Below are positions 54,901 to 62,797 of a DNA stretch of 64,000 nt, in pieces (positions within the stretch are counted from its first letter, which is position 1; each line of letters opens with the position of its first letter). This DNA is from Actibacterium atlanticum (GTDB taxonomy: Bacteria > Pseudomonadota > Alphaproteobacteria > Rhodobacterales > Rhodobacteraceae): contig NZ_AQQY01000004.1 of assembly GCF_000671395.1 (NCBI RefSeq), positions 186,001-250,000 of the forward strand, in the 5' to 3' direction. The translations under genes and the position numbers were made by a program. The notes under the pieces are model-generated. The model searched no databases. It had not been told where the DNA came from and saw nothing but the letters and a program-made list of their open reading frames with translations.

Positions 54901-56442
54901 GTCATCCCCCATCGAGGCAATCGCCTCTTTGCCATCATCCGCCATCGGCAGCAGAATCTGCTCGACCTCTTCGATGCTGAAACCCGCAGCGATCTGACGC
55001 TGGCGCAGCTCTTCGCCCTTGAACATCGGGGCTTCGGTCACAGCGGCCAGCTGATCGTCCAGCTCGTGGATTTTGCCGACCCATTCGCCGAACGGTTGGC
55101 TGGCGGCCAGCTTGTCTTTGATTTCGGTGTCGTGGAACAATTTGCCCTCGGCGGTGTCCACGGCGATGATCTGCCCCGGGCCAAGCGCGCCTTTTTCGAC
55201 AACAGTGGCTTCGTCAATCGGCACCATGCCCGCTTCCGAGCCAGCAATTAGCATACCGTCACCCGTCACCACGTAACGCATCGGGCGCAGACCGTTGCGG
55301 TCCAGACCGGCACAGACCCAGCGACCGTCGGTCATGGCCAAAGCGGCGGGGCCGTCCCACGGCTCCATGACCGAGTTGCAATAGCTGTACATGTCGCGCC
55401 AAGCCTCGGGCAGCTCAACCGCCTGCTTAGACCACGATTCCGGCACCAGCATGGTCTTGGCCATGGGGGCCGAACGGCCAGCACGCACCAAAACCTCGAA
55501 CACCGAATCCAACGCAGCCGAGTCCGACGCGCCACCGGCAACGATCGGTTTGATATCCTCGGCCAGGTCCCCAAAGAACGAGCTCGCCATGCGAATCTCG
55601 TGGCTCTTCATCCAGTTCAGGTTGCCCTTCAGCGTGTTGATTTCACCGTTATGGGCCAACATGCGGAAAGGCTGCGCCAGCCACCACTGCGGGAACGTGT
55701 TGGTCGAATAGCGCTGGTGATAAATCGCGAAGGTCGATTCAAAGCGCTCGTCCTTCAGGTCCGGGTAAAACTCGGCGACCTGCTCGGCCAGCATCATGCC
55801 TTTGTAGATGATCGAGCGGCACGACAGCGAGCACAGGTACAGCTCGCTGATTCCAGCGGCGGCAGCGGCTTTTTCGATGCGGCGGCGGATCACATACAGT
55901 TCGCGCTCAAAGGTCTCTTCATCGACACCCTTCGAGTTCGAGATAATGATCTGCTCAATCTCAGGGCGGGTCGCGTTCGCCTTATCACCCAGGCACGAAG
56001 TGTCGACCGGCACATGACGCCAGCCATAAATGTAATAGCCCATGCGCAGAACTTCGGATTCCACGATCGTCCGGCAGGTTTCCTGTGCACCGAAATCAGT
56101 GCGCGGCAGGAATACCTGACCAACAGCGATCAGCTTGTCCATGTCCGGCTCGTGGCCGTTGCGACGGATCTGGTCATAGAAGAACGGAACCGGGATCTGC
56201 ACGTGAATACCAGCGCCATCACCGGTCTTGCCGTCAGCGTCCACAGCACCGCGGTGCCAGATCGCCTTCAGCGCGTTGATGCCGTTTTCAACAACCTTCC
56301 GCGAGGGCTTGCCGTCAACCGCGACAACAAGGCCAACGCCACAGGACGAATGCTCATCGTCTTCGCGGTACAGGCCGTGCTCGGCCATATAGGCGCGTTT
56401 CGCCTGTTCCTGTGCCACCCACTGTTCATCATACTTGGTCAT
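51904..56442 (-). CDS. gltB: Glutamate synthase (NADPH) large subunit
   Basis: A 1512-aa GltB. The N-terminal propeptide leads to the glutamine amidotransferase nucleophile, SSCGVGLVVAVDG (Cys34). The central domain follows, then the FMN-binding synthase domain with SGHNGGTGASP and TDGGLRTGRD, 3Fe-4S cysteines in CIMVRQCQSNTCPVG, and a GltB-type beta-helix ending with GCGACGCEYMTGGTAVILG. It makes glutamate from glutamine and 2-oxoglutarate together with GltD. It is preceded by AAAGGAGAGAACCC. It lies 270 bp downstream of gltD on the same strand. Confidence 0.98.
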   Translation of the reverse strand: MTKYDEQWVAQEQAKRAYMAEHGLYREDDEHSSCGVGLVVAVDGKPSRKVVENGINALKAIWHRGAVDADGKTGDGAGIHVQIPVPFFYDQIRRNGHEPDMDKLIAVGQVFLPRTDFGAQETCRTIVESEVLRMGYYIYGWRHVPVDTSCLGDKANATRPEIEQIIISNSKGVDEETFERELYVIRRRIEKAAAAAGISELYLCSLSCRSIIYKGMMLAEQVAEFYPDLKDERFESTFAIYHQRYSTNTFPQWWLAQPFRMLAHNGEINTLKGNLNWMKSHEIRMASSFFGDLAEDIKPIVAGGASDSAALDSVFEVLVRAGRSAPMAKTMLVPESWSKQAVELPEAWRDMYSYCNSVMEPWDGPAALAMTDGRWVCAGLDRNGLRPMRYVVTGDGMLIAGSEAGMVPIDEATVVEKGALGPGQIIAVDTAEGKLFHDTEIKDKLAASQPFGEWVGKIHELDDQLAAVTEAPMFKGEELRQRQIAAGFSIEEVEQILLPMADDGKEAIASMGDDTPSAVLSKKYRPLSHFFRQNFSQVTNPPIDSLREYRVMSLKTRFGNLKNVLDEDGSQTEILVLESPFVGNAQFDEMVSAFKSPMTEIDCTFPAGSDDNALREALARIRAEAEDAVRSGAGHLVLTDQYQDADKVAMPMILATSAVHSWLTRKGLRTFCSVNVRSAECIDPHYFAVLIGCGATTVNAYLAEDSLADRIERGLLDLPLTKAVANYRKAVDLGLLKIMSKMGISVISSYRGGLNFEAVGLSRAMVAEYFPGMHSRISGIGVHGIQLKLEEVHAKGFIGADQVLPIGGFYKARHSGEKHAWEAQTMHMLQSACDRGSFEMWKRYSAAMQANPPIHLRDLLDIKPIGKPIPIEEVESITSIRKRFVTPGMSLGALSPEAHKTLNVAMNRIGAKSDSGEGGEDPAHFVPEPNGDNPSAKVKQVASGRFGVTAEYLNHCEELEIKVAQGAKPGEGGQLPGMKVTDLIARLRHSTKGVTLISPPPHHDIYSIEDLAQLIYDLKQINPRCKVTVKLVASSGVGTIAAGVAKAKADIILISGHNGGTGASPATSIKYAGLPWEMGLTEAHQVLAMNKLRGRVTLRTDGGLRTGRDIVMAAMLGAEEYGIGTAALIAMGCIMVRQCQSNTCPVGVCTQDERLRGKFTGNADKVVNLITFYAQEVREILASIGARTLDEVIGRADLLAQVSRGSAHLDDLDLNPLLLTVDGAADIVYDRNKPRNVVPDTLDAQIVRDAHRFLEDGEKMQLSYATQNTDRTVGTRVSSHIVQNFGMRNSLQPDHLTVKLTGSAGQSLGAFAAPGLKIEVSGDANDYVGKGLSGGTVVVRPPQVSPLVAADNTIVGNTVLYGATDGYLFASGRAGERFAVRNSGAKVVIEGCGACGCEYMTGGTAVILGTIGANFGAGMTGGMAYLYDPEGASADMMNMETLVTCPVADPHWEEQLKGLIERHVAETGSLKAADILQHWDLERGNFVQVCPKEMLDKLPHPLGIEETAIPAE

Positions 56443-56454
56443 GGGTTCTCTCCT

Positions 56455-56586
56455 TTAAACAGGGCCTGGGCGCGGGGCGTGCCCGCCGGCCTGGGATGCA
56501 TGGGCAAGAGCCGAAATCGCCGCCAACGCCACGCCGCACGCCAAAGGGCGCTGCGAGTGGGCAAAGGGCATAGGCGTCAGGTTCAT
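56455..56586 (-). CDS. 43-residue ORF ending 12 bp before gltB
   Basis: An in-frame ATG at 56586 runs 43 codons to TAA at 56455. The peptide is MNLTPMPFAHSQRPLACGVA followed by an Ala-rich stretch and GGHAPRPGPV. Its stop lies immediately before the gltB ribosome site (AAAGGAGA). This placement suits a leader peptide or a small secreted protein, but the ribosome site upstream is weak (GAAGAGCTGATTGA). It may be chance in GC-rich DNA. Confidence 0.35.
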   Translation of the reverse strand: MNLTPMPFAHSQRPLACGVALAAISALAHASQAGGHAPRPGPV

Positions 56587-56648
56587 TCAATCAGCTCTTC
56601 GTTTCTGGCAGCAAGGCTGCCCTATTCACTTTCCTGCCCGGCGTGGTG

Positions 56649-56699
56649 GCTGCACACCGTATGCATAAATTGTGCATAGGATGTGCATCACTTGTGCAT
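56649..56699. promoter_or_regulatory. Four direct 7-bp repeats at 11-bp spacing between gltD and gltB
   Basis: TATGCAT (56660), TGTGCAT (56671), TGTGCAT (56682) and TGTGCAT (56693) start exactly 11 bp apart, each separated by 4 bp. A degenerate fifth unit, GCTGCAC, sits at 56649. This 7+4 layout is how PhoB/OmpR-family regulators bind. It lies 14 bp past the gltD stop and about 210 bp before gltB, in the intergenic DNA. Confidence 0.6.
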
Positions 56700-56712
56700 G
56701 CCGGGTTTTGGC

Positions 56713-58146
56713 TTACTCGGCGGCCACTTTCGCGGTGGCGTTCAGCTTCTCGACAATCGCGTCGGCGGCTTCGCGCCCGTCACGGATCGCCCAGACAACC
56801 AGGCTGGCACCGCGCACGATGTCCCCCACCGCATAGACACCTTCAAGGTTGGTCTCGTGGGTGCGGAAATCGGCCTTGATGGTGCCCCAACGGGTCACTT
56901 CCAGTTCGGGCTTGTTCCAAAGGGTCGGGATGTCTTCGGGTTCAAAGCCCAGCGCTTTGATGACCAGATCGGCCTCCTCGACGTAATCCGCGCCTTCGAT
57001 CACCTCCGGCGACTGACGGCCCGAAGCATCAGGCAGGCCCAGACGCATCTTTTGCACCATCACGCCCGAAACAGGTTCACCGCTAAACGCCTTGGGCGCG
57101 GCCAGCCAGACGAACTCCACGCCTTCTTCCTCGGCGTTTTGCACTTCGCGCTGTGAACCGGGCATGTTGGCGCGGTCGCGGCGATACAGGCATTTCACGC
57201 TTTCAGCGCCCTGACGGATCGCGGTACGGACACAGTCCATCGCGGTATCCCCGCCGCCGATCACGACCACCTTCTTGCCCTCGGCACTCAACTCGCCGCT
57301 TTCAAACTCGGGCACCGTGTCGCCAAAGCTCAGCTTGTTTGAACACGTCAGGTAGTCAATCGCCCGCACGATACCATCAGCACCCGAGCCGGGCCCCTGA
57401 AGGTCGCGGGTCTTGTAAACACCGGTCGCGATCAAAAGCTTATCGTGTTTGGCGCGCATATCGTCAAAGCTGATGTCTTCGCCGACGTTGCAGTTCAGAA
57501 CGAACGATACGCCCGACTTTTCCAGCTGTTCGATGCGGCGCATGACCACGTCTTTTTCCAGTTTGAAACCGGGGATGCCATAGGTCAGCAGGCCACCAGC
57601 GCGGTCATAGCGGTCATACACCGTGACCTGAACACCGGCGCGACGCAGACGGTCGGCCGCGGCCAGACCGCCGGGGCCAGCCCCGATGATGCCAACGCTT
57701 TCTTCACGCTCGACGCTGGGAACAACAGGCTTCACCCAGCCTTCTTCCCAAGCCGTGTCGGTAATATATTTCTCGACCGAACCAATCGTCACAGTGCCAT
57801 GGCCGGACTGTTCGATCACACAGTTGCCTTCGCACAGACGGTCCTGCGGGCAGATGCGGCCACAGATTTCCGGGAAGGTATTGGTGGATTGGCTGATCTC
57901 ATAGGCTTCCTGCAACCGCCCTGTGGCAGTCAAACGCAGCCAGTCCGGGATGTTGTTGTGCAGCGGACAATGGGCCTGGCAATAGGGCACGCCACATTGG
58001 CTACACCGCGAGGATTGCTCTTTTGCTTTTTCATCCGCGTATTCAGCATAGATTTCGTGGAAATCCTTGTTGCGCGCGTCGGCCTCCCGCTTTTGGGGCA
58101 TCGAACGCTGCACGTCCACGAACTGAAGCATTGGCTCTTTGGTCAT
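56713..58146 (-). CDS. gltD: Glutamate synthase (NADPH) small subunit
   Basis: A 477-aa GltD that feeds electrons from NADPH to GltB. The N-terminal Fe-S module has SSRCSQCGVPYCQAHCPLHN with cluster cysteines; then FAD-binding GAGPGGLAAADRLRRAG and NADPH-binding VIGGGDTAMDCVRTAIRQG. ATG 58146 is preceded by GAGAGAGC; an in-frame codon at 58161 is less likely. It is the upstream partner of gltB in this gltD-gltB order. Confidence 0.97.
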   Translation of the reverse strand: MTKEPMLQFVDVQRSMPQKREADARNKDFHEIYAEYADEKAKEQSSRCSQCGVPYCQAHCPLHNNIPDWLRLTATGRLQEAYEISQSTNTFPEICGRICPQDRLCEGNCVIEQSGHGTVTIGSVEKYITDTAWEEGWVKPVVPSVEREESVGIIGAGPGGLAAADRLRRAGVQVTVYDRYDRAGGLLTYGIPGFKLEKDVVMRRIEQLEKSGVSFVLNCNVGEDISFDDMRAKHDKLLIATGVYKTRDLQGPGSGADGIVRAIDYLTCSNKLSFGDTVPEFESGELSAEGKKVVVIGGGDTAMDCVRTAIRQGAESVKCLYRRDRANMPGSQREVQNAEEEGVEFVWLAAPKAFSGEPVSGVMVQKMRLGLPDASGRQSPEVIEGADYVEEADLVIKALGFEPEDIPTLWNKPELEVTRWGTIKADFRTHETNLEGVYAVGDIVRGASLVVWAIRDGREAADAIVEKLNATAKVAAE

Positions 58147-58213
58147 CGCTAGCTCTCTCAAACTTGGTCAGGGCGTGTATTACGGAGGAATGATTCAAAA
58201 TAAAAGTCATTTG

Positions 58214-58301
58214 TGCTGACCTATTTAGCCCGTAAGGTGGGAAAAATCACGCCAAAATCGCCGCGCTGCGGAAAAAGTATATAACTTATGCTGACCTATT
58301 T
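58214..58301. promoter_or_regulatory. 13-bp direct repeat upstream of gltD and uppP
   Basis: TGCTGACCTATTT occurs at 58214-58226 and again at 58289-58301, 75 bp apart, both preceded by AAAAGT within 20 bp. It lies in the shared gap between the divergent gltD and uppP genes. A regulator-binding site for gltD (or both) is likely; the regulator is unknown. Confidence 0.5.
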
Positions 58302-58363
58302 TCCAGCTTTTCTTTTGAAATCAAACCGCTAGGATTGCGGAAATTTTCCGCGTGCGAGGGGCC

Positions 58364-59167
58364 ATGTCGCTATATTATCTTCTGATTGTTGCGATAATTC
58401 AGGGTGTAACCGAGTTTTTGCCGATCTCTTCGTCAGGTCACCTGATTCTTTTGCCGGCGCTGAGCGGGCATGAGGACCAAGGTCAGGTGATAGATGTGGC
58501 CGTTCATGTGGGCACGCTGCTGGCGGTCATCCTCTACTTTCGCACCGACGTGATGCAGGCATTCTTTGGGCTCGGACGGCTGATACGCGGAAAGATGGAT
58601 ACGCCGGGCGCAAAACTGGCCTTTTTGCTGATCATCGCAACCATCCCCGTCGTAATCTTTGGATTGTTCCTCAAAGTCACCGGTCTGGATGACATGCTGC
58701 GCTCAATAGCCGTGATCGGCTGGACCATGCTTGGCTTTGGTCTGGTGCTTTACTGGTTCGACCAAAAAGGTGCGGACACTTTGACTGCGCCGGATTGGTC
58801 GCTGAAGCATGCTATTATCATGGGTCTGTGGCAGGCCATTGCGCTGATCCCGGGGACGTCGCGCTCGGGCATTACGATCACCGGTGCGCGCGCGCTTGGA
58901 TATGGGCGCGAAGGCGCCGCGAAACTTGCAATGCTGATGTCCATTCCCACAATCATCGCTTCGGGGGTGTTGCTGGGGGCCGAGGTGGCGATGACTGCCG
59001 ATGCGCAGGCCGCCCGTGACGGAGCGATTGCCGCTCTGTTTGCTTTTGCATCTGCCTTGCTGGCGCTGACCCTGATGATGCGCCTGTTACGCTCTGTCAG
59101 CTTTACGCCCTACGTGATCTATCGGGTGATTCTGGGTGCGGCCCTGCTTTTCATTGCTTACAGCTGA
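58364..59167 (+). CDS. uppP: Undecaprenyl-diphosphate phosphatase
   Basis: A 267-aa membrane protein (BacA type) that recycles the undecaprenyl carrier for cell-wall synthesis. It starts MSLYYLLIVAIIQGVTEFLP and has the SSSGHL motif and PGTSRSGITI, the two conserved active regions. ATG 58364 follows GAGGGGCC; a GTG 12 bp upstream is in frame. Eight hydrophobic segments. Its end overlaps the fRMsr gene on the other strand by 10 bp. Confidence 0.96.
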   Translation: MSLYYLLIVAIIQGVTEFLPISSSGHLILLPALSGHEDQGQVIDVAVHVGTLLAVILYFRTDVMQAFFGLGRLIRGKMDTPGAKLAFLLIIATIPVVIFGLFLKVTGLDDMLRSIAVIGWTMLGFGLVLYWFDQKGADTLTAPDWSLKHAIIMGLWQAIALIPGTSRSGITITGARALGYGREGAAKLAMLMSIPTIIASGVLLGAEVAMTADAQAARDGAIAALFAFASALLALTLMMRLLRSVSFTPYVIYRVILGAALLFIAYS

Positions 59168-59616
59168 CCAAACACCCGGCTCAAAATTGTCTCTAAACCT
59201 GCCGCGTCAGCCGGGGTAAACGCCGCTGGCTGATTGCTGTCGATATCAAGGACGCCCAGCAGATCGCCGGCCCGGTTCTTTACGGGTAAAACAATCTCGG
59301 AACGGGTGGAGCTGGCGCAGGCAATGTGTCCGGGGAACGCCTCTACATCATCGACCAGTTGCACCTGCCCGGTCCGCGCCGCCGCCCCGCAAACCCCGCG
59401 TGAAAACGGGATCATCAAGCAACCATGCCCGCCCTGATAAGGCCCGATTTTCAGCAGCTCAGGCTCTGTCACGCGGTAAAACCCGGTCCAGTCGAACCGA
59501 TCGTCAGCATGGTGAAGCTCGCAGGCCACCGTCGCCATCAGGGCAATTTCATCCGTCTCGCTTTCGGTTAGGGCAAGAATGGTTGTTAACAGGGTCTGGT
59601 AATTCAGCGTGTCCAT
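59158..59616 (-). CDS. msrC: Free methionine-(R)-sulfoxide reductase (GAF domain)
   Basis: A 152-aa single GAF domain that reduces free methionine-R-sulfoxide using thioredoxin. The catalytic cysteines are in GVCGAAARTG and GHIACASSTRSEIVLPV; WTGFYRV, GPYQGGHGCLMIPF are family blocks. Convergent with uppP (10-bp overlap). Single gene with a 155-bp gap to the STAS gene. Confidence 0.9.
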   Translation of the reverse strand: MDTLNYQTLLTTILALTESETDEIALMATVACELHHADDRFDWTGFYRVTEPELLKIGPYQGGHGCLMIPFSRGVCGAAARTGQVQLVDDVEAFPGHIACASSTRSEIVLPVKNRAGDLLGVLDIDSNQPAAFTPADAAGLETILSRVFGQL

Positions 59617-59771
59617 GAATCGGATCCTTTGTTCACCGCGAAACTATGCGGACAGGCGCGCCAAAGCCAAGCCTTTCACCTGAAATGGGCCCAGGTGCGA
59701 ATCTGACAAATGGATACCGAATGGTAAGGATTGCGTCCTAGCCTTTAGCCAAGCTGGCAAAGGAGAATTGA

Positions 59772-60116
59772 ATGGAACTCAAGTCCGAAGAACGCGACGG
59801 TGCGTTGCTGGTCTCGGTTCTGGACGAACGGGTGGACGCCGCTGTGGCTATCCAGTTCAAGGACACAATGCGCGAGGTCACCGCGACCCCGCATCAACGC
59901 GTGGTCATGGATATGTCCCGGATCGACTTTCTGGACAGCAGCGGGCTGGGTGCGGTTGTCGCAGCGATGAAGCAACTGGGGCCAAACCGGAAACTTGAAC
60001 TCGCCGGCCTTTCCCCGACTGTGGCCAAGGTGTTCCGCCTGACCCGAATGGATACGGTCTTCACGATCCATGATGATCTTTCACAAGCCTTCAAGTCAGG
60101 AGTCGACGCCGCGTGA
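59772..60116 (+). CDS. STAS-domain anti-sigma factor antagonist
   Basis: A 114-aa SpoIIAA/RsbV-like protein. MDMSRIDFLDSSGLGAVVAAMKQ carries the phosphorylatable Ser in the DSSGL turn. Phosphorylation controls binding to an anti-sigma kinase. The next gene, overlapping or abutting, encodes such a kinase-like ATPase. An AAGGAG site precedes the ATG. Confidence 0.9.
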   Translation: MELKSEERDGALLVSVLDERVDAAVAIQFKDTMREVTATPHQRVVMDMSRIDFLDSSGLGAVVAAMKQLGPNRKLELAGLSPTVAKVFRLTRMDTVFTIHDDLSQAFKSGVDAA

Positions 60117-60130
60117 AGGGGAGCAGACGC

Positions 60131-60598
60131 ATGCAGATGGAACAGGTACCACAGACCGACACAAGCGGTGATGGCTTGACAGTCCGTTTTTCCAGCGCGC
60201 CGCTTGGCGTGCGCGGGGCGATCAAACAGATAGACCGCTGGCTACAGCGTTGCGGCGTCGAGGAGCCAGATCGCGGAAACGCCGAAATAGTGCTGGCAGA
60301 GGCGCTGAACAACATTTCGGAACACAGCTATGGCGAAGACGCTGTAGGCGACGTAGAGGTAACCGTCGTTCAACAAGGGCAAGAATTGCTTTTGATGATC
60401 GCTGATGAAGGCCGCGCCATGCCCAAGAGCCTGTATCCCAAGCTCCAATCGACAATTGAAAGCCCCGACCCCAGGGAACTTGCCGAAGGCGGATTTGGCT
60501 GGTTTTTGATCCAGCAGCTTACCCAGGACATCAGCTATCACCGCGAAGGTGCAACCAATCGGTTAAGCCTGTCGTTGACCCTTGGCAACGGAGGGTGA
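60131..60598 (+). CDS. Anti-sigma regulatory factor (RsbW-like HATPase)
   Basis: A 155-aa GHKL ATPase (HATPase_c_2). The N box NAEIVLAEALNNISEHSYG, then LLLMIADEGRAMP (G1-like) and GGFGWFLIQQLTQDISYHREG (G2) are visible. Partner proteins phosphorylate the STAS antagonist and bind a sigma factor. ATG 60131, with AAGGGGAG upstream, is chosen; a GTG at 60113 overlaps the STAS stop. No sigma factor or PP2C gene lies adjacent in this window. Confidence 0.85.
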   Translation: MQMEQVPQTDTSGDGLTVRFSSAPLGVRGAIKQIDRWLQRCGVEEPDRGNAEIVLAEALNNISEHSYGEDAVGDVEVTVVQQGQELLLMIADEGRAMPKSLYPKLQSTIESPDPRELAEGGFGWFLIQQLTQDISYHREGATNRLSLSLTLGNGG

Positions 60599-60644
60599 TC
60601 CATCGCGCGCGCCGCAAAGACGCCGCAATTGCTCCGCACCGGCG

Positions 60645-60734
60645 CCCGAATCCCCTGAGATAACGTTCGGGTAGCTGCATATAGCTTCCCTCGGCGCCGT
60701 GTAACTTGCCCCCACCCAGAACGCGGCGCCGAGG
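60645..60734. other. Two inverted repeats between the anti-sigma pair and ggt
   Basis: CCCGAA (60645-60650) and TTCGGG (60666-60671) form one hairpin. CCTCGGCGCCG (60689-60699) and its exact inverse (60724-60734) form another with a 24-nt loop. Neither is followed by a T-run. They may end the upstream transcript or bind a regulator of ggt. The rest of 60599-60807 shows nothing else. Confidence 0.4.
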
Positions 60735-60807
60735 CATCTTCCCTTCTTTCAGATTGCAAGTCCCGCAGGAACGCGCCTAACCTATCTGGCAACAGAAAGG
60801 ACATCTC

Positions 60808-62388
60808 ATGCGCGATTTTCACCTGCCCGGGCGGTCCACGGTATTTGCTCAAAACGGCCTCTGTGCAACGTCACATCCTCTTGCGGCGAAGGTTGCTGTT
60901 CAGATGCTTGAGGCTGGCGGAAATGCCGCCGACGCGGCCATCGCCGCCGCCGTTCTGCTTGGAATTTGCGAGCCTCAAATGACCGGGCTTGGCGGTGACT
61001 GTTTTGTGCTCATCAAACCCGCAGGCAAAGAAGATGTCGTGGCGCTGAATGGATCGGGTCGTGCGCCTGCTGGGCTGTCGGCTGCCAAGATGCGGGCACA
61101 AGGGCATGCGACCGTCCCCATCCACGCGCCCGAAGCTGTCACCATTCCCGGCGCAGTTGATGCCTTTTGCCAGCTGTCCAAAGACTGGGGCCGGATCGGA
61201 CTGAAAGCTGCACTTGCCCCCGCCATCCATTACGCCGAACAGGGTGTCCCAGTGGCGCCGCGTACCGCCTTTGACTGGGCCGAAGACGCCCAAACCCTGC
61301 AAGGGTCAGCGCGGGATTTCTATTTGCTGAATGGGCAAGCGCCCAAACCCGGCCAAATCTTCCGCGCCCCGCAACAGGCACAGGTGCTGCGTCAGATCTG
61401 TGAACATGGGCGGGCCGGATTTTACGAGGGCGAGGTGGCCGAAGACATGGTCACCTCTTTGCGCGCTATGGATGGTGTGCACACGCTGGAAGATTTCGCC
61501 GCTACCAAATGCGACTACGTCACCCCAATCAGCGGCACGTACAAAGGCGTAGAGCTTGTCGAACACCCGCCAAACGGTCAGGGTGCGACGGCGATTTTGA
61601 TGGCGAACATTCTGGCCAATTTCGACTTGGCGGCGCTGAACCCGCTGGGCGCCCAGCGCGTCCATTTGGAAGCCGAGGCCGCAAAGCTGGCCTATGACAC
61701 CCGCAACAGATTCTTGAGCGACGCAGACCACATGTCGCGGCTGGATCACATGCTTAGCCCGGATACCGCCGCAAGACTGGCGGCGCTAATCGACCCGGCC
61801 CGCGCCATGCCAAACGCGACGAAAATCAGCGAAGAGGTTCACCGGGAGACCATATACCTGACAGTCGTCGATCGCGACCGTATGGCGGTTTCAATGATCT
61901 ATTCGGTCTTTCACGGGTTCGGGTCGGGGCTGGCCTCCTCGAAGTTTGGGATTAACTTCCAGAACCGTGGCGCCGGGTTCTCATTACAAGAAGGCCACCC
62001 GAACGAAGCCGGCGGCGGCAAGCGCCCGATGCACACCATCATTCCCGCCATGTTGAAACGCGAAGGTCGCGTGGTGATGCCGTTCGGGGTCATGGGGGGG
62101 CCTTACCAACCCAACGGTCACGCGCGCGTTCTGACGAATCTGGTGGACTATGACATGGAGCTTCAAGCTGCCCTTGATGCCCCGCGCAGTTTTGCCAACG
62201 ATGGCGCCCTACAGCTGGAACGTGGCTATGCCGACAGCGTGCGCGCCGAATTGGCCGCTATGGGGCACGATGTTACGACCCCGCGCACCCCGATTGGCGG
62301 CGCGCAGGCCATCTGGATCGACGATGATAATGGAGTTTTGATTGGAGCCTCAGACCCACGCAAGGATGGCTGCGCGTTGGGCTATTAA
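60808..62388 (+). CDS. ggt: Gamma-glutamyltransferase family protein
   Basis: A 526-aa Ntn-hydrolase that hydrolyses or transfers gamma-glutamyl groups (glutathione and derivatives). It opens MRDFHLPGRSTVFAQNGLCA without a clear signal peptide, then AGGNAADAAIAAAVLLG. The nucleophile region is RETIYLTVVDRDRMAVS, where the Thr after Glu would become the new N-terminus after self-cleavage, and GSGLASSKFGI and GGKRPMHTIIPAM follow. The missing export signal suggests a cytoplasmic member or the subgroup often called ggt-like. Its stop overlaps hspQ by 4 nt on the other strand. Confidence 0.9.
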   Translation: MRDFHLPGRSTVFAQNGLCATSHPLAAKVAVQMLEAGGNAADAAIAAAVLLGICEPQMTGLGGDCFVLIKPAGKEDVVALNGSGRAPAGLSAAKMRAQGHATVPIHAPEAVTIPGAVDAFCQLSKDWGRIGLKAALAPAIHYAEQGVPVAPRTAFDWAEDAQTLQGSARDFYLLNGQAPKPGQIFRAPQQAQVLRQICEHGRAGFYEGEVAEDMVTSLRAMDGVHTLEDFAATKCDYVTPISGTYKGVELVEHPPNGQGATAILMANILANFDLAALNPLGAQRVHLEAEAAKLAYDTRNRFLSDADHMSRLDHMLSPDTAARLAALIDPARAMPNATKISEEVHRETIYLTVVDRDRMAVSMIYSVFHGFGSGLASSKFGINFQNRGAGFSLQEGHPNEAGGGKRPMHTIIPAMLKREGRVVMPFGVMGGPYQPNGHARVLTNLVDYDMELQAALDAPRSFANDGALQLERGYADSVRAELAAMGHDVTTPRTPIGGAQAIWIDDDNGVLIGASDPRKDGCALGY

Positions 62389-62711
62389 TTCAGCTGAAAC
62401 TGAAGCGGATAATGGCCATCTTCAAACTCGCCAAACAGGTCTTCCAGATCGGGATGTTCAACCGGTTTGCCAGTTTCATCCGGCATCAGATTCTGTTCCG
62501 AGACATAGGCGACGTAATAGCTCTGATCATTCTCGGCCAGCAGATGGTAAAAAGGCTGGTCCTTGGCTGGGCGGCTATCTTCGGGGATGGCATCATACCA
62601 TTCATCGGTGTTCGAAAACATCGCATCCACATCAAACACCACGCCGCGAAACGGATGTTTGCGATGCTGCAGCACTTGGCCAAGATGGTATTTCGCGTTC
62701 GTCTTAAGCAT
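62385..62711 (-). CDS. hspQ: Heat shock protein HspQ
   Basis: A 108-aa YccV/HspQ protein. Blocks KYHLGQVLQHRKHPFRGVVFDVD and DQPFYHLLAENDQSYYVAYVSEQNL are typical. In E. coli HspQ binds hemimethylated DNA and acts as a Lon protease adaptor. Single gene, convergent with ggt. Confidence 0.93.
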   Translation of the reverse strand: MLKTNAKYHLGQVLQHRKHPFRGVVFDVDAMFSNTDEWYDAIPEDSRPAKDQPFYHLLAENDQSYYVAYVSEQNLMPDETGKPVEHPDLEDLFGEFEDGHYPLQFQLN

Positions 62712-62797
62712 ATTGTTGCAACCCCTACGCTATCGTTAGTAATGCCTGCGCAGGGGATTTGTCCATGCGCGGCGGCCCAGAATTCAGGAAACAGTCT

